This document shows positions 37,386 through 46,917 of a DNA stretch of 64,000 nt, one piece after another. Position numbers and translations under genes: made by a program. The notes under the pieces were generated by a model. It searched no databases. It was not told the DNA's origin and saw only the letters and a list, made by a program, of their open reading frames with translations. This stretch comes from Hyphomicrobiales bacterium (lineage in GTDB: Bacteria; Pseudomonadota; Alphaproteobacteria; Rhizobiales; Beijerinckiaceae), in contig JAIXUP010000076.1 of the NCBI GenBank assembly GCA_027483505.1, positions 1-64,000 of the forward strand. Direction: 5' to 3'. The stretch's first letter is position 1. Each line of letters begins with the position of its first letter.

Positions 37386-37461
37386 GGGGCCATAGCTCAG
37401 CTGGGAGAGCGCCTGCATGGCATGCAGGAGGTCAGCGGTTCGATCCCGCTTGGCTCCACCA
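37386..37461 (+). tRNA. tRNA-Ala (anticodon GGC)
   Basis: 76 bases including an encoded CCA. Acceptor GGGGCCA pairs with TGGCTCC (one G-T). The D arm contains AGCTCAGCTGGGAGAGC. The anticodon stem CCTGC/GCAGG closes loop ATGGCAT, giving anticodon GGC for codon GCC/GCU. The T arm contains GGTTCGATCCC. It ends 5 bases before the convergent hrcA stop. Confidence 0.98.
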
Positions 37462-37466
37462 AACCT

Positions 37467-38552
37467 TCACCCCTCCCTTTTCCGCATCATCTCGGAGACG
37501 ACCTTCGCGGTGTAGTCCACCATGGGCACGATGCGGGCGTAGTTGAGCCTTGTCGGGCCGATGATGCCGACGACGCCGACGATCTGCTGGCGTGAATCGC
37601 GGAAGGGCGCGGCGATCAGCGAGGAGCCGGAGAGCGAGAAGAGCTTGTTCTCCGAGCCGATGAAGATGCGGACGCCGTCGGCGCTCTCGGCGCGGGACAG
37701 CAGTTCGATCACCTCCTTCTGGGTTTCGAGATCGGCGAAGAGCAGCCGGATGCGCTCCAGATCCTCCTGCGCGTTGAGATCCTCCAGCAGGTTGGCCTGG
37801 CCGCGCACGATGAGCTGGCGCGAGGCCTCGTTGCCGACGCTGACGGCGAGCCCGGCCTCGACCAGCTTGGCGGTGAGGGAATCCAGTTCACCATGCAGTT
37901 CGGCGCGGTGCGCTTCGAGATCGGCGCGGAGCTCGGCGATCGTGCGCCCGCTCAGCCGTGCATTGAGGAAATTGGTGGCTTCGATCAGCGCGGAGGCGGG
38001 CAAGCCCGGCGGCAAGGCGACGATGCGGTTCTCGACCTGGCCGTCCTCGCCGACCAGCACGACCAGCGCCCGCGTCGGGTCGAGCATGACGAATTCGACA
38101 TGCTTGAGACGCGCATTGGCCTTGGAGGCCAGCACGACGCCGGCGCCGCGCGACAGGCCGGAGAGCAAGGTGGACGCCTCGGCCAGCACGCCATCGAGCG
38201 GGCGGCCCGAAGCCGCCTTGACCTGCGCCTCGATGGCGGCGCGCTCGTCGCCGGTCGGATCGCCGATCTCCAGCATCGCGTCGACGAAGAAGCGCAGGCC
38301 CCGCTCGGTTGGCATGCGGCCGGCGGAGGTGTGGGGCGCGAAGATCAGCCCGGCTTCCTCCAAATCGGACATGACATTGCGCACCGAGGCCGGTGACAGG
38401 GTCATCGGCAGGATGCGCGACAGGTTGCGCGACCCCAGCGGCTCGCCGTTGGCGAGATAGTTCTCGACAATGCGCCGGAAAATCTCGCGCGAGCGCTCAT
38501 CGATGCCGCCGCTGGCAGCCGCGAGGACAGGAGGTCGGACGAGTTGGCTCAT
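37467..38552 (-). CDS. hrcA: Heat-inducible transcription repressor HrcA
   Basis: Represses chaperone operons by binding CIRCE inverted repeats. It has 361 residues from ATG 38552 ([10 protein letters not shown]); 26 further upstream residues in frame are rejected. The N-terminal winged helix covers about residues 15-90 ([26 protein letters not shown], then [36 protein letters not shown]). The C-terminal HrcA domain ends [20 protein letters not shown]. The grpE gene that often follows hrcA is not present: the gene runs into tRNA-Ala. No CIRCE sequence was seen at its own promoter. Confidence 0.96.
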   Translation of the reverse strand: MSQLVRPPVLAAASGGIDERSREIFRRIVENYLANGEPLGSRNLSRILPMTLSPASVRNVMSDLEEAGLIFAPHTSAGRMPTERGLRFFVDAMLEIGDPTGDERAAIEAQVKAASGRPLDGVLAEASTLLSGLSRGAGVVLASKANARLKHVEFVMLDPTRALVVLVGEDGQVENRIVALPPGLPASALIEATNFLNARLSGRTIAELRADLEAHRAELHGELDSLTAKLVEAGLAVSVGNEASRQLIVRGQANLLEDLNAQEDLERIRLLFADLETQKEVIELLSRAESADGVRIFIGSENKLFSLSGSSLIAAPFRDSRQQIVGVVGIIGPTRLNYARIVPMVDYTAKVVSEMMRKREG

Positions 38553-38869
38553 GGCGTTCCGATCACGGAGCCGCAGAACGGGCGACAGGGCCTGTCCTTT
38601 TGGCGACACCACCCTATCTGGGCATTCCAAGGCGCGGCAATCAAGCCGATGTCACGGGTTTTTCATGCAGGGCCCGCAAAAGATGATGAGTCGCGTTTCG
38701 CGTTGCATCATCCCCGCCCCTGATGATATTGCAGCGCAACGAATTCGGGGGGCGTGCGCCAGGCCTTGATGTCCTTGCGCGCGCCTCCCTGTTGTTTTTG
38801 TCCCGACCCGGTCCGTTCCTGTCCGTCCCTTGCGGCGTCAAGCCGCCTTCCGTTTGCAAAGACCAGCCC
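38553..38869. other. Divergent hrcA-typA intergenic region with overlapping hairpins
   Basis: 317 bases without a gene. It must hold the hrcA promoter (a weak TTGATT at 38639-38644 on the minus strand) and the typA promoter and leader. Two strong inverted repeats share sequence. Hairpin A has arms 38682-38688 and 38706-38712 with an inner CGCG/CGCG. Hairpin B has arms 38701-38712 and 38722-38741 with an 8-base bulge. They cannot form together, as in attenuator leaders. No terminator T-tract follows either. Confidence 0.5.
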
Positions 38870-40696
38870 ATGTCCCTTCGCAACATCGCCATCATCGCCC
38901 ACGTTGACCATGGCAAGACAACGCTTGTCGACAAGCTCCTGCAGCAGGCCGGCTCGTTCCGCGACAACCAGCGCGTGATCGAGCGCGTCATGGATTCGAA
39001 CGATCTCGAGAAGGAGCGCGGCATCACCATCCTGGCCAAGTGCACCTCGGTGGTCTGGAAGGACATCCGCATCAACATCGTCGACACGCCGGGCCACGCT
39101 GATTTCGGCGGCGAGGTCGAGCGCATCCTCAACATGGTGGATGGCGTGATCGTGCTGGTCGACGCCGCCGAGGGGCCGATGCCGCAGACCAAGTTCGTGG
39201 TCGGCAAGGCTCTGAAGCTCGGCCTGAAGCCGATCGTGGCGATCAACAAGATCGACCGGCCCGACGCCCGCCATATCGAGGTGGTGAACGAGGTGTTCGA
39301 CCTGTTCGCCGCCCTCGACGCCAACGACGAACAGCTCGACTTTCCGATCCTCTACGGTTCGGGGCGCGACGGCTGGATGGCGACCGCTCCGGAAGGTCCG
39401 AAGGATGAGGGCCTTGCGCCCATGTTCGACCTCGTCCTGTCGCATGTGCCGCAGGCACGGACCGAAGAGGGTCCGTTCCGCATGATCGGCACGCTGCTGG
39501 AGGCCAATCCCTTCCTGGGCCGCATGATCACCGGGCGCGTCACCTCCGGCTCGATCAAGCCGAACATGCCCATCAAGGCGCTGGCGCAGGACGGGACGCT
39601 GGTGGAAAGCGGCCGTGTCTCCAAGATCCTCGCCTTCCGCGGCGTCGAGCGCACGCCGATCGACGAGGCCGTGCCTGGCGATATCGTCGCCATTGCCGGC
39701 CTGTCCAAGGGCACCGTCGCCGACACCTTCTGCGCCCCTGAAGTGACCGAGGCGATGAAGGCACAGCCGATCGACCCGCCCACCGTGTCGATGTCATTCA
39801 TCGTCAACGACAGCCCTCTGGCCGGGACCGAGGGCGACAAGGTCACCAGCCGCGTCATCCGCGACCGCCTGCTGAAGGAGGCGGAGGGCAATGTGGCGCT
39901 GAAGATCGAGGAGAGCGCCGACAAGGATTCATTCATCGTCTCCGGGCGCGGCGAACTGCAGCTCGCCATCCTGATCGAGACCATGCGCCGGGAAGGCTTC
40001 GAGATTGGCGTGTCGCGTCCACGCGTGGTCTTCCAGAAGGATGCTGATGGCAACCTGCTGGAGCCGATCGAGGAAGTCCTGATCGACGTCGACGAAGAGC
40101 ACTCGGGCATCGTCGTGCAGAAGATGAGCGAACGGAAGGCGGAGATGCTGGAAATGCGCCCGTCGGGCGGCAACCGGCTCAGGCTGGTGTTCCACGCCCC
40201 GACGCGCGGGCTGATCGGCTACCAGTCCGAACTCATGACCGACACGCGCGGCACGGCCATCATGAACCGGCTGTTCCATGCCTATCTGCCCTATCGCGGG
40301 GAAATGGCCGGACGCATCAACGGGGTGCTGATCTCGAATGACGCCGGCGAGGCTGTTGCCTATGCGCTGTGGAACCTCGAGGACCGCGGCCCGATGGTGA
40401 TCGAGCCGGGCTGGAAGGTCTACCAGGGCATGATCATCGGCATCCACTCCCGTGACAATGACCTTGAGGTCAATGTGCTGAAGGGCAAGAAGCTGACCAA
40501 CATCCGCACCACGTCCAAGGACGAGGCGGTGCGCCTCACCCCGCCGATCCGCATGACGCTGGAACGCGCGCTCGCCTGGATCCAGGATGACGAACTGGTC
40601 GAGGTGACGCCCAAATCGATCCGGCTGCGCAAGATGAAGCTCGATCCGAACGAGCGCAAGCGGGCCGAAAAGCAGAAGGAAGCGCTGGCCAGCTAG
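38870..40696 (+). CDS. typA: Translational GTPase TypA/BipA
   Basis: Ribosome-binding GTPase involved in stress adaptation and 50S assembly. It has 608 residues from ATG 38870. G motifs: G1 AHVDHGKTTLVDKLL, G2 EKERGITI, G3 DTPGHADFGGEVER and G4 NKIDR. The BipA-specific C-terminal part contains GLIGYQSELMTDTRGTAIMN. The open frame extends 49 codons upstream through the leader, without family character. It is monocistronic here. Confidence 0.97.
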   Translation: MSLRNIAIIAHVDHGKTTLVDKLLQQAGSFRDNQRVIERVMDSNDLEKERGITILAKCTSVVWKDIRINIVDTPGHADFGGEVERILNMVDGVIVLVDAAEGPMPQTKFVVGKALKLGLKPIVAINKIDRPDARHIEVVNEVFDLFAALDANDEQLDFPILYGSGRDGWMATAPEGPKDEGLAPMFDLVLSHVPQARTEEGPFRMIGTLLEANPFLGRMITGRVTSGSIKPNMPIKALAQDGTLVESGRVSKILAFRGVERTPIDEAVPGDIVAIAGLSKGTVADTFCAPEVTEAMKAQPIDPPTVSMSFIVNDSPLAGTEGDKVTSRVIRDRLLKEAEGNVALKIEESADKDSFIVSGRGELQLAILIETMRREGFEIGVSRPRVVFQKDADGNLLEPIEEVLIDVDEEHSGIVVQKMSERKAEMLEMRPSGGNRLRLVFHAPTRGLIGYQSELMTDTRGTAIMNRLFHAYLPYRGEMAGRINGVLISNDAGEAVAYALWNLEDRGPMVIEPGWKVYQGMIIGIHSRDNDLEVNVLKGKKLTNIRTTSKDEAVRLTPPIRMTLERALAWIQDDELVEVTPKSIRLRKMKLDPNERKRAEKQKEALAS

Positions 40697-40824
40697 GGCA
40701 GCGCGCACAGGAGCGGGTCCGGCTCTTGCACCGCCGCAAGACCGGACTTGTCGTCGCCGCCAAGGACAGGCGCCCTCATGCATGACACAATCAGCGCGCC
40801 TTGATGGCACTGAGAGGTCTGTCC

Positions 40825-41652
40825 ATGTCCGAATCCGTCACGCTTGAAGCCCTGAATGGGCCGGCCCATATCGGGTCTGTCGCCCTGCACGTGCGCGACC
40901 TTGAGCGGGTGAGCGCGTTCTACCGCGATGTGCTGGGGCTGATGATCGTGGCCCATTCCGCAGATGCAGTCTCGCTGGCTGCGGCGGACGGGACACTTCT
41001 GCTCGAGCTGATCGGCAAATCAGGCCTGAAGCCGGCCGATCCCTCCGCGCCCGGCCTGTTCCATACGGCCTTTCTTCTGCCGACGCGGCGCGACCTCGCC
41101 AACTGGGTCGCGCACGCGCAGGCGCTGGGCGTGAGGATCGAAGGCGCGTCGGACCATCTGGTCAGCGAGGCCATCTATCTCACCGATCCGGAAGGCAACG
41201 GCATCGAGGTTTATGTCGACCGGCCACGGGCCCTGTGGGGTCAGGACGGAAGCATGGTCAAAATGGCGACCCTGCCGCTGGACGGCGCCTCGCTGATGGC
41301 GGAGCAGGACACCTCTGCCGGCGCCTGGCGCTTTCCGGCGCTGGGCCGCATCGGCCATGTGCATCTGAAGGTGGGCGATCTGGCGGCTGCGGAAGCCTTC
41401 TACCGCGACCGGCTCGGCCTCACCGTCATGGCCCGCTATCCGGGCGCGGCCTTTCTCGGTTGGGGCGGCTATCATCATCACATTGCGGTCAATGTCTGGC
41501 ACAGCAGGGGCCAGCCGGCCCGGACAGCGGGCAGCGCAGGACTGGCCCGGGTCGGGCTGGTCATGCCGGACGGGCAGACCCATGGCGAGCTGACGGATCC
41601 GGCAGGCAACCGGCTGGTCAGCGGTCCTCAGGCCAGCGCGTCAATGTCCTGA
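40825..41652 (+). CDS. VOC family protein, CatE-like (catechol 2,3-dioxygenase fold)
   Basis: Two tandem vicinal-oxygen-chelate modules in 275 residues. The first (about 12-125) has VALHVRDLERVSAFYRDVLG and the metal Glu in GNGIEVYVDRP. The second (about 170-265) has HVHLKVGDLAAAEAFYRDRLG and YHHHIAVNVWHS. The layout matches Bacillus CatE-type extradiol dioxygenases, but no aromatic-degradation genes are nearby, so the substrate is unknown. GAGAGG 7 bases before ATG 40825 decides the start over earlier codons (40801, 40804). Its last 25 bases overlap the convergent Usp gene. Confidence 0.87.
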   Translation: MSESVTLEALNGPAHIGSVALHVRDLERVSAFYRDVLGLMIVAHSADAVSLAAADGTLLLELIGKSGLKPADPSAPGLFHTAFLLPTRRDLANWVAHAQALGVRIEGASDHLVSEAIYLTDPEGNGIEVYVDRPRALWGQDGSMVKMATLPLDGASLMAEQDTSAGAWRFPALGRIGHVHLKVGDLAAAEAFYRDRLGLTVMARYPGAAFLGWGGYHHHIAVNVWHSRGQPARTAGSAGLARVGLVMPDGQTHGELTDPAGNRLVSGPQASASMS

Positions 41653-42125
41653 TCGCTGAGATGGCCCGGCACGATGGCGAGCGGCACCGGGAAATGCCCG
41701 GATGACCGGCCGGCCAGATTTGTGACCAGCGGACCGGGACCCTCACTGTCTGTTCCGGCGGCCAGGATCAGCAAGGCGACATCCTCATCGCCGGCGATGA
41801 TCTTGAGAATTTCATCGGCCCGGTTGCCCTGGCGGACCACACGCTCGGGTTCGAGGCCGGCGACGGCGCGCACGATGGCTGCTGCGCTGTCGAGCTGGCG
41901 GTCGGCCAATTCCAGCGCCTCGGCCTGCATGACCTCTTCGACGCCGCGCCATTGCGAGATCTCGACCGGCGGAATCACGGCAGCCAGAAGAACGCCCGAA
42001 CCGATGCGGGCCGCGCGCCGCGCCGCGAAGCGGACGGCGCGGCTGCATTCGTCCGTGTCGTCGACAACAGCCATGAATTTCGGCCGGTGGCCCGGTTCAT
42101 AGGCCCGCCGTGTGGGTGTGCTCAT
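41628..42125 (-). CDS. Universal stress protein family
   Basis: Single UspA domain, 165 residues. Beta-1 FMAVVDDTDECSRAVRFAARRAA carries the nucleotide-contact Asp, and a later strand is VALLILAAGTDSEGPGPLVTNLAGRSSGHFPVPLAIVP. The GxGxxG(S/T)-type ATP loop is only partly kept, so ATP binding is uncertain. It starts at ATG 42125, 78 bases after trpS in the same direction, and its 3' end overlaps the VOC gene tail by 25 bases. Confidence 0.88.
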   Translation of the reverse strand: MSTPTRRAYEPGHRPKFMAVVDDTDECSRAVRFAARRAARIGSGVLLAAVIPPVEISQWRGVEEVMQAEALELADRQLDSAAAIVRAVAGLEPERVVRQGNRADEILKIIAGDEDVALLILAAGTDSEGPGPLVTNLAGRSSGHFPVPLAIVPGHLSDQDIDALA

Positions 42126-42203
42126 CGTTGGGACGTCCGCCGCATAGGCTTCAACTTGACGACACGCGCGCGGCGAAAGCAAGGCCGGCGCGCGCCGCTC
42201 GGG

Positions 42204-43244
42204 TCAACGCCCGCGCACGAAGCCGACGATGTCCTTGACCTCGGCCATGGTCACGACCGCGATCTCGCGCGCCCGGTCCGCGCCGTCAGCCAGAAGCCGG
42301 TCGATTTCCGCGGGGTCGGCGAGAAGCCGCTTCATCTCGCCGTTGATCGGGCTGAGCTTGTCGACGGCCAGATCGACCAGGGCCGCCTTGAAGGCGGAGA
42401 ACTGGGCGCCGCCGAACTGATCGAGCACGGCCTGCTTGGTGGTGTCGGCGAGGCCGGCGTAGATGCCCACGAGATTGTCCGCCTCGGGGCGTGCCTCGAG
42501 TCCCTTCTCCTCCGATGGCAGAGCGTCCGGGTCGGTCTTGGCCTTGCGCACCTTCTGCGCGATCGTGTCGGCGTCATCGGTCATGTTGATGCGCGAGTAG
42601 TCCGAAGGGTCTGACTTCGACATCTTCTTGGCGCCGTCGCGCAGCGACATGACGCGCGCGGCAGGACCGCCGATCATCGGCTCGGTGAGCGGGAAGAAAC
42701 TGTCGCCGTAGCCGCGCGCGGCAATCCGCCCGGCGAAGTCGTTGTTGAACTTCTGGGCGATGTCGCGCGTCAGCTCGAGATGCTGCTTCTGGTCCTCGCC
42801 CACCGGCACCGCCGTCGCCTTGTAGAGCAGGATGTCGGCGGCCATCAGCACGGGATAACCGTACAGGCCGACCGAGGCATTCTCGCGGTCCTTGCCGGCC
42901 TTCTCCTTGAACTGCGTCATTCGGTTGAGCCAGCCCAGACGGGCGACGCAGTTGAACACCCAGGCCAGTTCGGCATGCTGGCCGACCTGGCTCTGGTTGA
43001 ACAGGATCGACCGCTTCGGATCGATGCCGGCTGCGATATAGGCCGCCGTGACCTCACGGATCGCACGGGTAAGGTCGTCCGGGTCCTGCCAGACGGTGAT
43101 CGCGTGCATGTCCACCACGCAGTAGATGCAGGCATGGCTGTCCTGCATCCTGACCCACTGTTTCAGCGCGCCAAGATAATTGCCAAGGTGCAGCGTGTGC
43201 GTGGGCTGCATTCCGGAGAAAACCCGGGGGGTGAAGCTGGTCAT
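42204..43244 (-). CDS. trpS: Tryptophan-tRNA ligase
   Basis: Class I aminoacyl-tRNA synthetase charging tRNA-Trp. It has 346 residues from ATG 43244; the 44-codon upstream extension to 43376 is not family-like. The HIGH-type motif lies in [19 protein letters not shown], and the KMSKS loop is [25 protein letters not shown] is a further family stretch. It is encoded 135 bases after hslU in the same direction; the gap contains a small GC hairpin without T-tract. Confidence 0.97.
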   Translation of the reverse strand: MTSFTPRVFSGMQPTHTLHLGNYLGALKQWVRMQDSHACIYCVVDMHAITVWQDPDDLTRAIREVTAAYIAAGIDPKRSILFNQSQVGQHAELAWVFNCVARLGWLNRMTQFKEKAGKDRENASVGLYGYPVLMAADILLYKATAVPVGEDQKQHLELTRDIAQKFNNDFAGRIAARGYGDSFFPLTEPMIGGPAARVMSLRDGAKKMSKSDPSDYSRINMTDDADTIAQKVRKAKTDPDALPSEEKGLEARPEADNLVGIYAGLADTTKQAVLDQFGGAQFSAFKAALVDLAVDKLSPINGEMKRLLADPAEIDRLLADGADRAREIAVVTMAEVKDIVGFVRGR

Positions 43245-43379
43245 GACCTGTTCCGGTTCGGGGCGGCGCCAATGCGCGCCGACGGCCTTATGCGCGAAGC
43301 GGGCGTGAGCTGACAAGCCTTCTGATCGGCGGACAGGCGCGTGGCGGCTGCGAAACCGCCGCTGTTTCCGCCGCACGCC

Positions 43380-44690
43380 TCAGAGAATGAACCGCGACAG
43401 ATCGGTGTTCTTCGACAGGTCGCCGACGCGGGCCTCGACATAGGCGGCGTCGATCGTGACGGTCTCGCCGTCGCGGTCCGGAGCGGTGAAGGAGATCTCG
43501 TCGAGGACACGCTCCATCACGGTCTGCAGGCGGCGCGCGCCGATGTTCTCGACGGTCGCGTTGACGTGCACCGCCACCCGCGCCAGCGCATCAACCGCAT
43601 CCTCCGTGAAGACCACGGTCAGGCCCTCGGTCTGCATCATGGCGACCGACTGCTTGACGAGACTGGCCTCTGTGTCGGTCAGGATACGCTTGAAGTCCTG
43701 GACATCGAGCGGCAGCAACTCGACCCGGATCGGCAGCCGCCCCTGCAGTTCGGGCAACAGGTCGGACGGTTTGGCGACATGGAAGGCGCCCGAGGCGATG
43801 AACAGGATGTGGTCGCTCTTGACCGGCCCGTGCTTGGTCGAGACCGTGGTGCCCTCGATCAGCGGCAGCAGGTCACGCTGCACGCCCTCGCGGCTGACAT
43901 CGGCGCCGGAGCGACCCTCGCGCGAACAGATCTTGTCGATCTCGTCGAGGAAGACGATGCCATTGTCCTCCACCTGCCGGATCGCCTCCTGGGTCAGGGC
44001 CTCCTGGTCGAGCAGCTTGTCGCTCTCTTCCTGAACCAGCGGCTCATAGGCGTCCGACACGGTCATCCGGCGGGGCTTGGCCGAGCGGCCGAGCGCCTTG
44101 CCGAGCATGTCGCCGAGATTGAAGGCGCCGATCGAGGCTCCCGGTTGTCCGGGCAGTTCGAACATCGGCAGACCGGCGCCCGCGCCGGAGGCGAGCTCGA
44201 CCTCGATCTCCTTGTCGTTCAGCTCCCCGGCCCGCAGCCGCTTGCGGAAGGATTCGCGCGTCGCGGGGCTCGACGTCGCCCCTACGAGCGCATCAAGCAC
44301 CCGCTCCTCGGCCGCCGCATGGGCCTTGGTCCGGACCTCCTTGCGGCGCGCATCGCGCACCAGCCCGATGCCGATCTCGACGAGATCACGCACGATGGAT
44401 TCGACGTCGCGCCCGACATAGCCGACTTCGGTGAACTTCGTGGCCTCCACTTTCAGGAACGGCGCGCCGGCCAGCCGCGCCAGCCGGCGCGAAATCTCGG
44501 TCTTGCCGCAGCCGGTCGGCCCGATCATCAGGATGTTCTTGGGCGCAACCTCGTCGCGCAGCGGTCCGGTGAGCTGCTGCCTGCGCCAGCGGTTGCGCAA
44601 GGCAATCGCCACGGCGCGCTTGGCGTCCTTCTGGCCGACAATGTGGCGGTCGAGTTCGGAGACGATCTCGCGGGGTGAAAAGGTGGTCAT
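43380..44690 (-). CDS. hslU: ATP-dependent protease ATPase subunit HslU
   Basis: AAA+ unfoldase of the HslUV (ClpYQ) protease, 436 residues. Visible: N-terminal [32 protein letters not shown], Walker [17 protein letters not shown], pore/I-domain region between, Walker [12 protein letters not shown], and sensor segment [18 protein letters not shown], ending [11 protein letters not shown], the C-terminus that activates HslV. The ATG at 44690 is 9 bases after the hslV stop. Confidence 0.98.
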   Translation of the reverse strand: MTTFSPREIVSELDRHIVGQKDAKRAVAIALRNRWRRQQLTGPLRDEVAPKNILMIGPTGCGKTEISRRLARLAGAPFLKVEATKFTEVGYVGRDVESIVRDLVEIGIGLVRDARRKEVRTKAHAAAEERVLDALVGATSSPATRESFRKRLRAGELNDKEIEVELASGAGAGLPMFELPGQPGASIGAFNLGDMLGKALGRSAKPRRMTVSDAYEPLVQEESDKLLDQEALTQEAIRQVEDNGIVFLDEIDKICSREGRSGADVSREGVQRDLLPLIEGTTVSTKHGPVKSDHILFIASGAFHVAKPSDLLPELQGRLPIRVELLPLDVQDFKRILTDTEASLVKQSVAMMQTEGLTVVFTEDAVDALARVAVHVNATVENIGARRLQTVMERVLDEISFTAPDRDGETVTIDAAYVEARVGDLSKNTDLSRFIL

Positions 44691-44699
44691 GGAAACGGC

Positions 44700-45257
44700 T
44701 CAGGCCTCGTCAAGCTGCTCGATGACGAGCGAATGATTGGTATAGACGCAGATGTCGCCTGCGATCTTCATGGCCTTGCGGACGATGGCTTCGGCGTCGA
44801 GATCGCTGTCCGCCAGCGCGCGGGCGGCCGCGAGCGCATAATTGCCACCCGACCCGATGGCCATGATGCCGTCGGCCGGCTCCAGCACATCGCCGGTTCC
44901 GGACAGGAGCAGGCCGACCTGCTTGTCCGCCACCAGCAGCATGGCCTCGAGGCGGCGGAGGTAACGGTCGGTGCGCCAGTCCTTGGCAAGCTCGACGCAG
45001 GCGCGCATCAGCTGCGTCGGATATTGCTCGAGCTTGGCCTCCAGCCGCTCGAACAGGGTGAACGCGTCCGCCGTCGCGCCGGCAAAGCCGGCGATCACCA
45101 GACCCTTGGCGAGAGGCCGCACCTTGCGGGCATTGCCCTTGATGATGGTGGGGCCGAGCGACACCTGACCGTCGCCCCCGATCACCACCTTGCCGCCCTT
45201 GCGCACCATCAGGATGGTGGTCGCGTGCATGGTCGATGTCTGGCTATCCTGCTGCAT
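44700..45257 (-). CDS. hslV: ATP-dependent protease subunit HslV
   Basis: Proteasome-beta-like peptidase, 185 residues. The catalytic threonine is the first T of [21 protein letters not shown], so residues before it form a short propeptide, normal for Hyphomicrobiales HslV. I chose ATG 45257 ([10 protein letters not shown]); ATG 45230 directly before HATT is possible. [18 protein letters not shown] and [14 protein letters not shown] are also diagnostic. It forms an operon with hslU and is divergent from a small ORF at 45307 across 49 bases. Confidence 0.97.
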   Translation of the reverse strand: MQQDSQTSTMHATTILMVRKGGKVVIGGDGQVSLGPTIIKGNARKVRPLAKGLVIAGFAGATADAFTLFERLEAKLEQYPTQLMRACVELAKDWRTDRYLRRLEAMLLVADKQVGLLLSGTGDVLEPADGIMAIGSGGNYALAAARALADSDLDAEAIVRKAMKIAGDICVYTNHSLVIEQLDEA

Positions 45258-45306
45258 GCGAATCACGCCTTCATCCTGCGGTCCAGACCGCTGCATAGTC
45301 CCTTAG

Positions 45307-45756
45307 ATGTTCAGGCTCAAACCCGGGATCAAGGGTGACACAGTCTTGCAGTGGCAATTGCCGGACCGCGTTTTCTTCGCCTGTGGGGCATGCCAGGTTC
45401 TGGCCTATGCGTTCTTGCAGCGATGGGCCGGTGCCGGCTTCTCGGCCACTTGGATCAGGCCAAAGCCCGGCTTTACGGGAAACCACATCTTCGTCAGCCG
45501 GGCGGACGTGGCATTTGACTATCATGGCTACAGCAGGCGCACCCGGTTTCTTGATCACGAATGGCGCAGCGCACGGCGATGGTGGCCGGATTGGGATGCC
45601 GACCTCCTGTCGCTTCCGACTCACGTTCTGATCAACGAGCAACTGTCGCGGACCTATCCCGGCCTCTGGCTCAGACAGCCCGACCAGTTCCTGCACAATG
45701 CCTTGCCGAGGGCACAGGTCTTTCTGGATCGGTTCAGCCCGCCGCCGGAAGGGTAG
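45307..45756 (+). CDS. Hypothetical protein between hslV and hisB
   Basis: Open frame of 149 residues, rich in Trp, Arg and Phe (LLWRS-type stretches absent; examples are RRTRFLDHEWRSARRWWPDW and LSRTYPGLWLRQPDQFL). It has a pair of cysteines in FFACGACQVLAYAFL. No signal peptide or membrane helix is clear. The start ATG 45307 has no strong ribosome site. It ends 56 bases before hisB in the same direction and could share its promoter. I do not recognise a family; the composition fits the genome, and no stronger frame competes here. Confidence 0.5.
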   Translation: MFRLKPGIKGDTVLQWQLPDRVFFACGACQVLAYAFLQRWAGAGFSATWIRPKPGFTGNHIFVSRADVAFDYHGYSRRTRFLDHEWRSARRWWPDWDADLLSLPTHVLINEQLSRTYPGLWLRQPDQFLHNALPRAQVFLDRFSPPPEG

Positions 45757-45812
45757 CAAGCGCCGGTCGGCCCTGCTAAAGCGACCCTCTGAGAACTCAC
45801 GAGGCACCCGCC

Positions 45813-46400
45813 ATGCGCAAGGGCGAGATCAAGCGCCGCACCAACGAGACGGATGTGTCCGTTTCGGTCGATCTGGACGGCACCGGCAAGGCCGACATCA
45901 GGACGGGTGTCGGCTTCTTCGACCACATGCTGGAGCTGTTCGCGCGCCATGCGCTGATTGACGTCACCGCGCATGTGACGGGCGACCTGCATGTCGATTT
46001 CCATCACACGGTCGAGGACACCGGCATCGCGCTTGGGCAGGCCATCCTCGCCGCGATGGGCGACAAGAAGGGGCTGACGCGCTACGCCGACATCCACCTG
46101 CCGATGGACGAGACGTTGACGCGGGTTGCCGTGGATGTGTCCGGGCGGCCCTTCCTCGTCTTCCGCACTGCCTTTCCCACACCAAAGATTGGGGAATTCG
46201 ACACCGAACTGGTGCGCGAATTTTTCCAGGCTTTCGCGATGAACGCGGGCGTGACCCTGCATGTCGAGACGCTTTATGGGGCCAACAGCCACCATATCGC
46301 CGAGAGCTGCTTCAAGGGGCTGGCGCGGGTGATGCGCGCGGCTCTCAGCGTTGATCCGCGCGAGGGCGGGCGCATCCCGTCGACCAAGGGCGCTTTGTGA
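45813..46400 (+). CDS. hisB: Imidazoleglycerol-phosphate dehydratase
   Basis: Sixth step of histidine biosynthesis; monofunctional form of 195 residues. Metal-binding His/Glu motifs are complete: [35 protein letters not shown], and near the C-terminus [23 protein letters not shown] 45813. It is the first his gene of the operon hisB-DUF2628-hisH-hisA-hisF-(insert)-hisE. Confidence 0.98.
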   Translation: MRKGEIKRRTNETDVSVSVDLDGTGKADIRTGVGFFDHMLELFARHALIDVTAHVTGDLHVDFHHTVEDTGIALGQAILAAMGDKKGLTRYADIHLPMDETLTRVAVDVSGRPFLVFRTAFPTPKIGEFDTELVREFFQAFAMNAGVTLHVETLYGANSHHIAESCFKGLARVMRAALSVDPREGGRIPSTKGAL

Positions 46401-46410
46401 GGAACTGGGC

Positions 46411-46899
46411 ATGGCTTTCTACACAGCGCTCACGCCGCCCGCCGACCCGGCGCTGCCCCTTGCTGACCAGCTGGGGCGGACGGTCTTCCTCAAGGACGGG
46501 TTCTCGCTCTACGCCTTCGTCTTCACCGGCCTGTGGCTTCTGTCCAAGAAGCTCTGGCTGGCCTTCGTCGTGTTCGCGGTGATCTGGGCGGCAATCGGGT
46601 TTGGTGGCCGCATGCTCGGCTTCGATCCGCTGGCGCTGACGGTCGTGCAACTCCTGATCGGCCTTTATCTCGGGCTTGAAGGCAATGTGCTGGCGGAGCG
46701 CAAGCTTATCGCCAAAGGCTGGACACTGGCCGGGGTCGTCGAAGGCCGCGACATTGACACCGTTGAGCGGCGCTTTTTCGAGAGCGTGCCGGGCCTCGGC
46801 GCTCCGACAAGCGTGGGCTCACCCCTTCCCGCCCCGCCCTTGCAGCCACTGCCGGTGCACGGCGTGCTCGGCCTGTTTCCAGACCCGGCCCGGCGCTGA
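46411..46899 (+). CDS. DUF2628 membrane protein in the his operon
   Basis: Protein of 162 residues with DUF2628 character: an N-terminal cytoplasmic part (FYTALTPPADPALPLADQLG, then VFLKDGFSLYAFVF), followed by helices around LWLAFVVFAVIWAAIGFGGR and LTVVQLLIGLYLGLEGN, and a Pro-rich tail. Function unknown; its place between hisB and hisH is usual in Hyphomicrobiales. ATG 46411 follows the hisB stop by 10 bases with GAGGAA as ribosome site. An earlier in-frame start at 46351 would overlap hisB and is rejected. Confidence 0.88.
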   Translation: MAFYTALTPPADPALPLADQLGRTVFLKDGFSLYAFVFTGLWLLSKKLWLAFVVFAVIWAAIGFGGRMLGFDPLALTVVQLLIGLYLGLEGNVLAERKLIAKGWTLAGVVEGRDIDTVERRFFESVPGLGAPTSVGSPLPAPPLQPLPVHGVLGLFPDPARR

Positions 46900-46917
46900 C
46901 GGCTCTGCAGGACTGAC

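Noticed and set aside
37386-37461. tRNA-Ala as an integration site for an island
   Set aside because: The tRNA is followed directly by intact hrcA of normal composition, and no 3' tRNA fragment repeat was seen nearby.
38553-38869. CIRCE element for HrcA autoregulation
   Set aside because: No TTAGCACTC-N9-GAGTGCTAA-type repeat was found between hrcA and typA.
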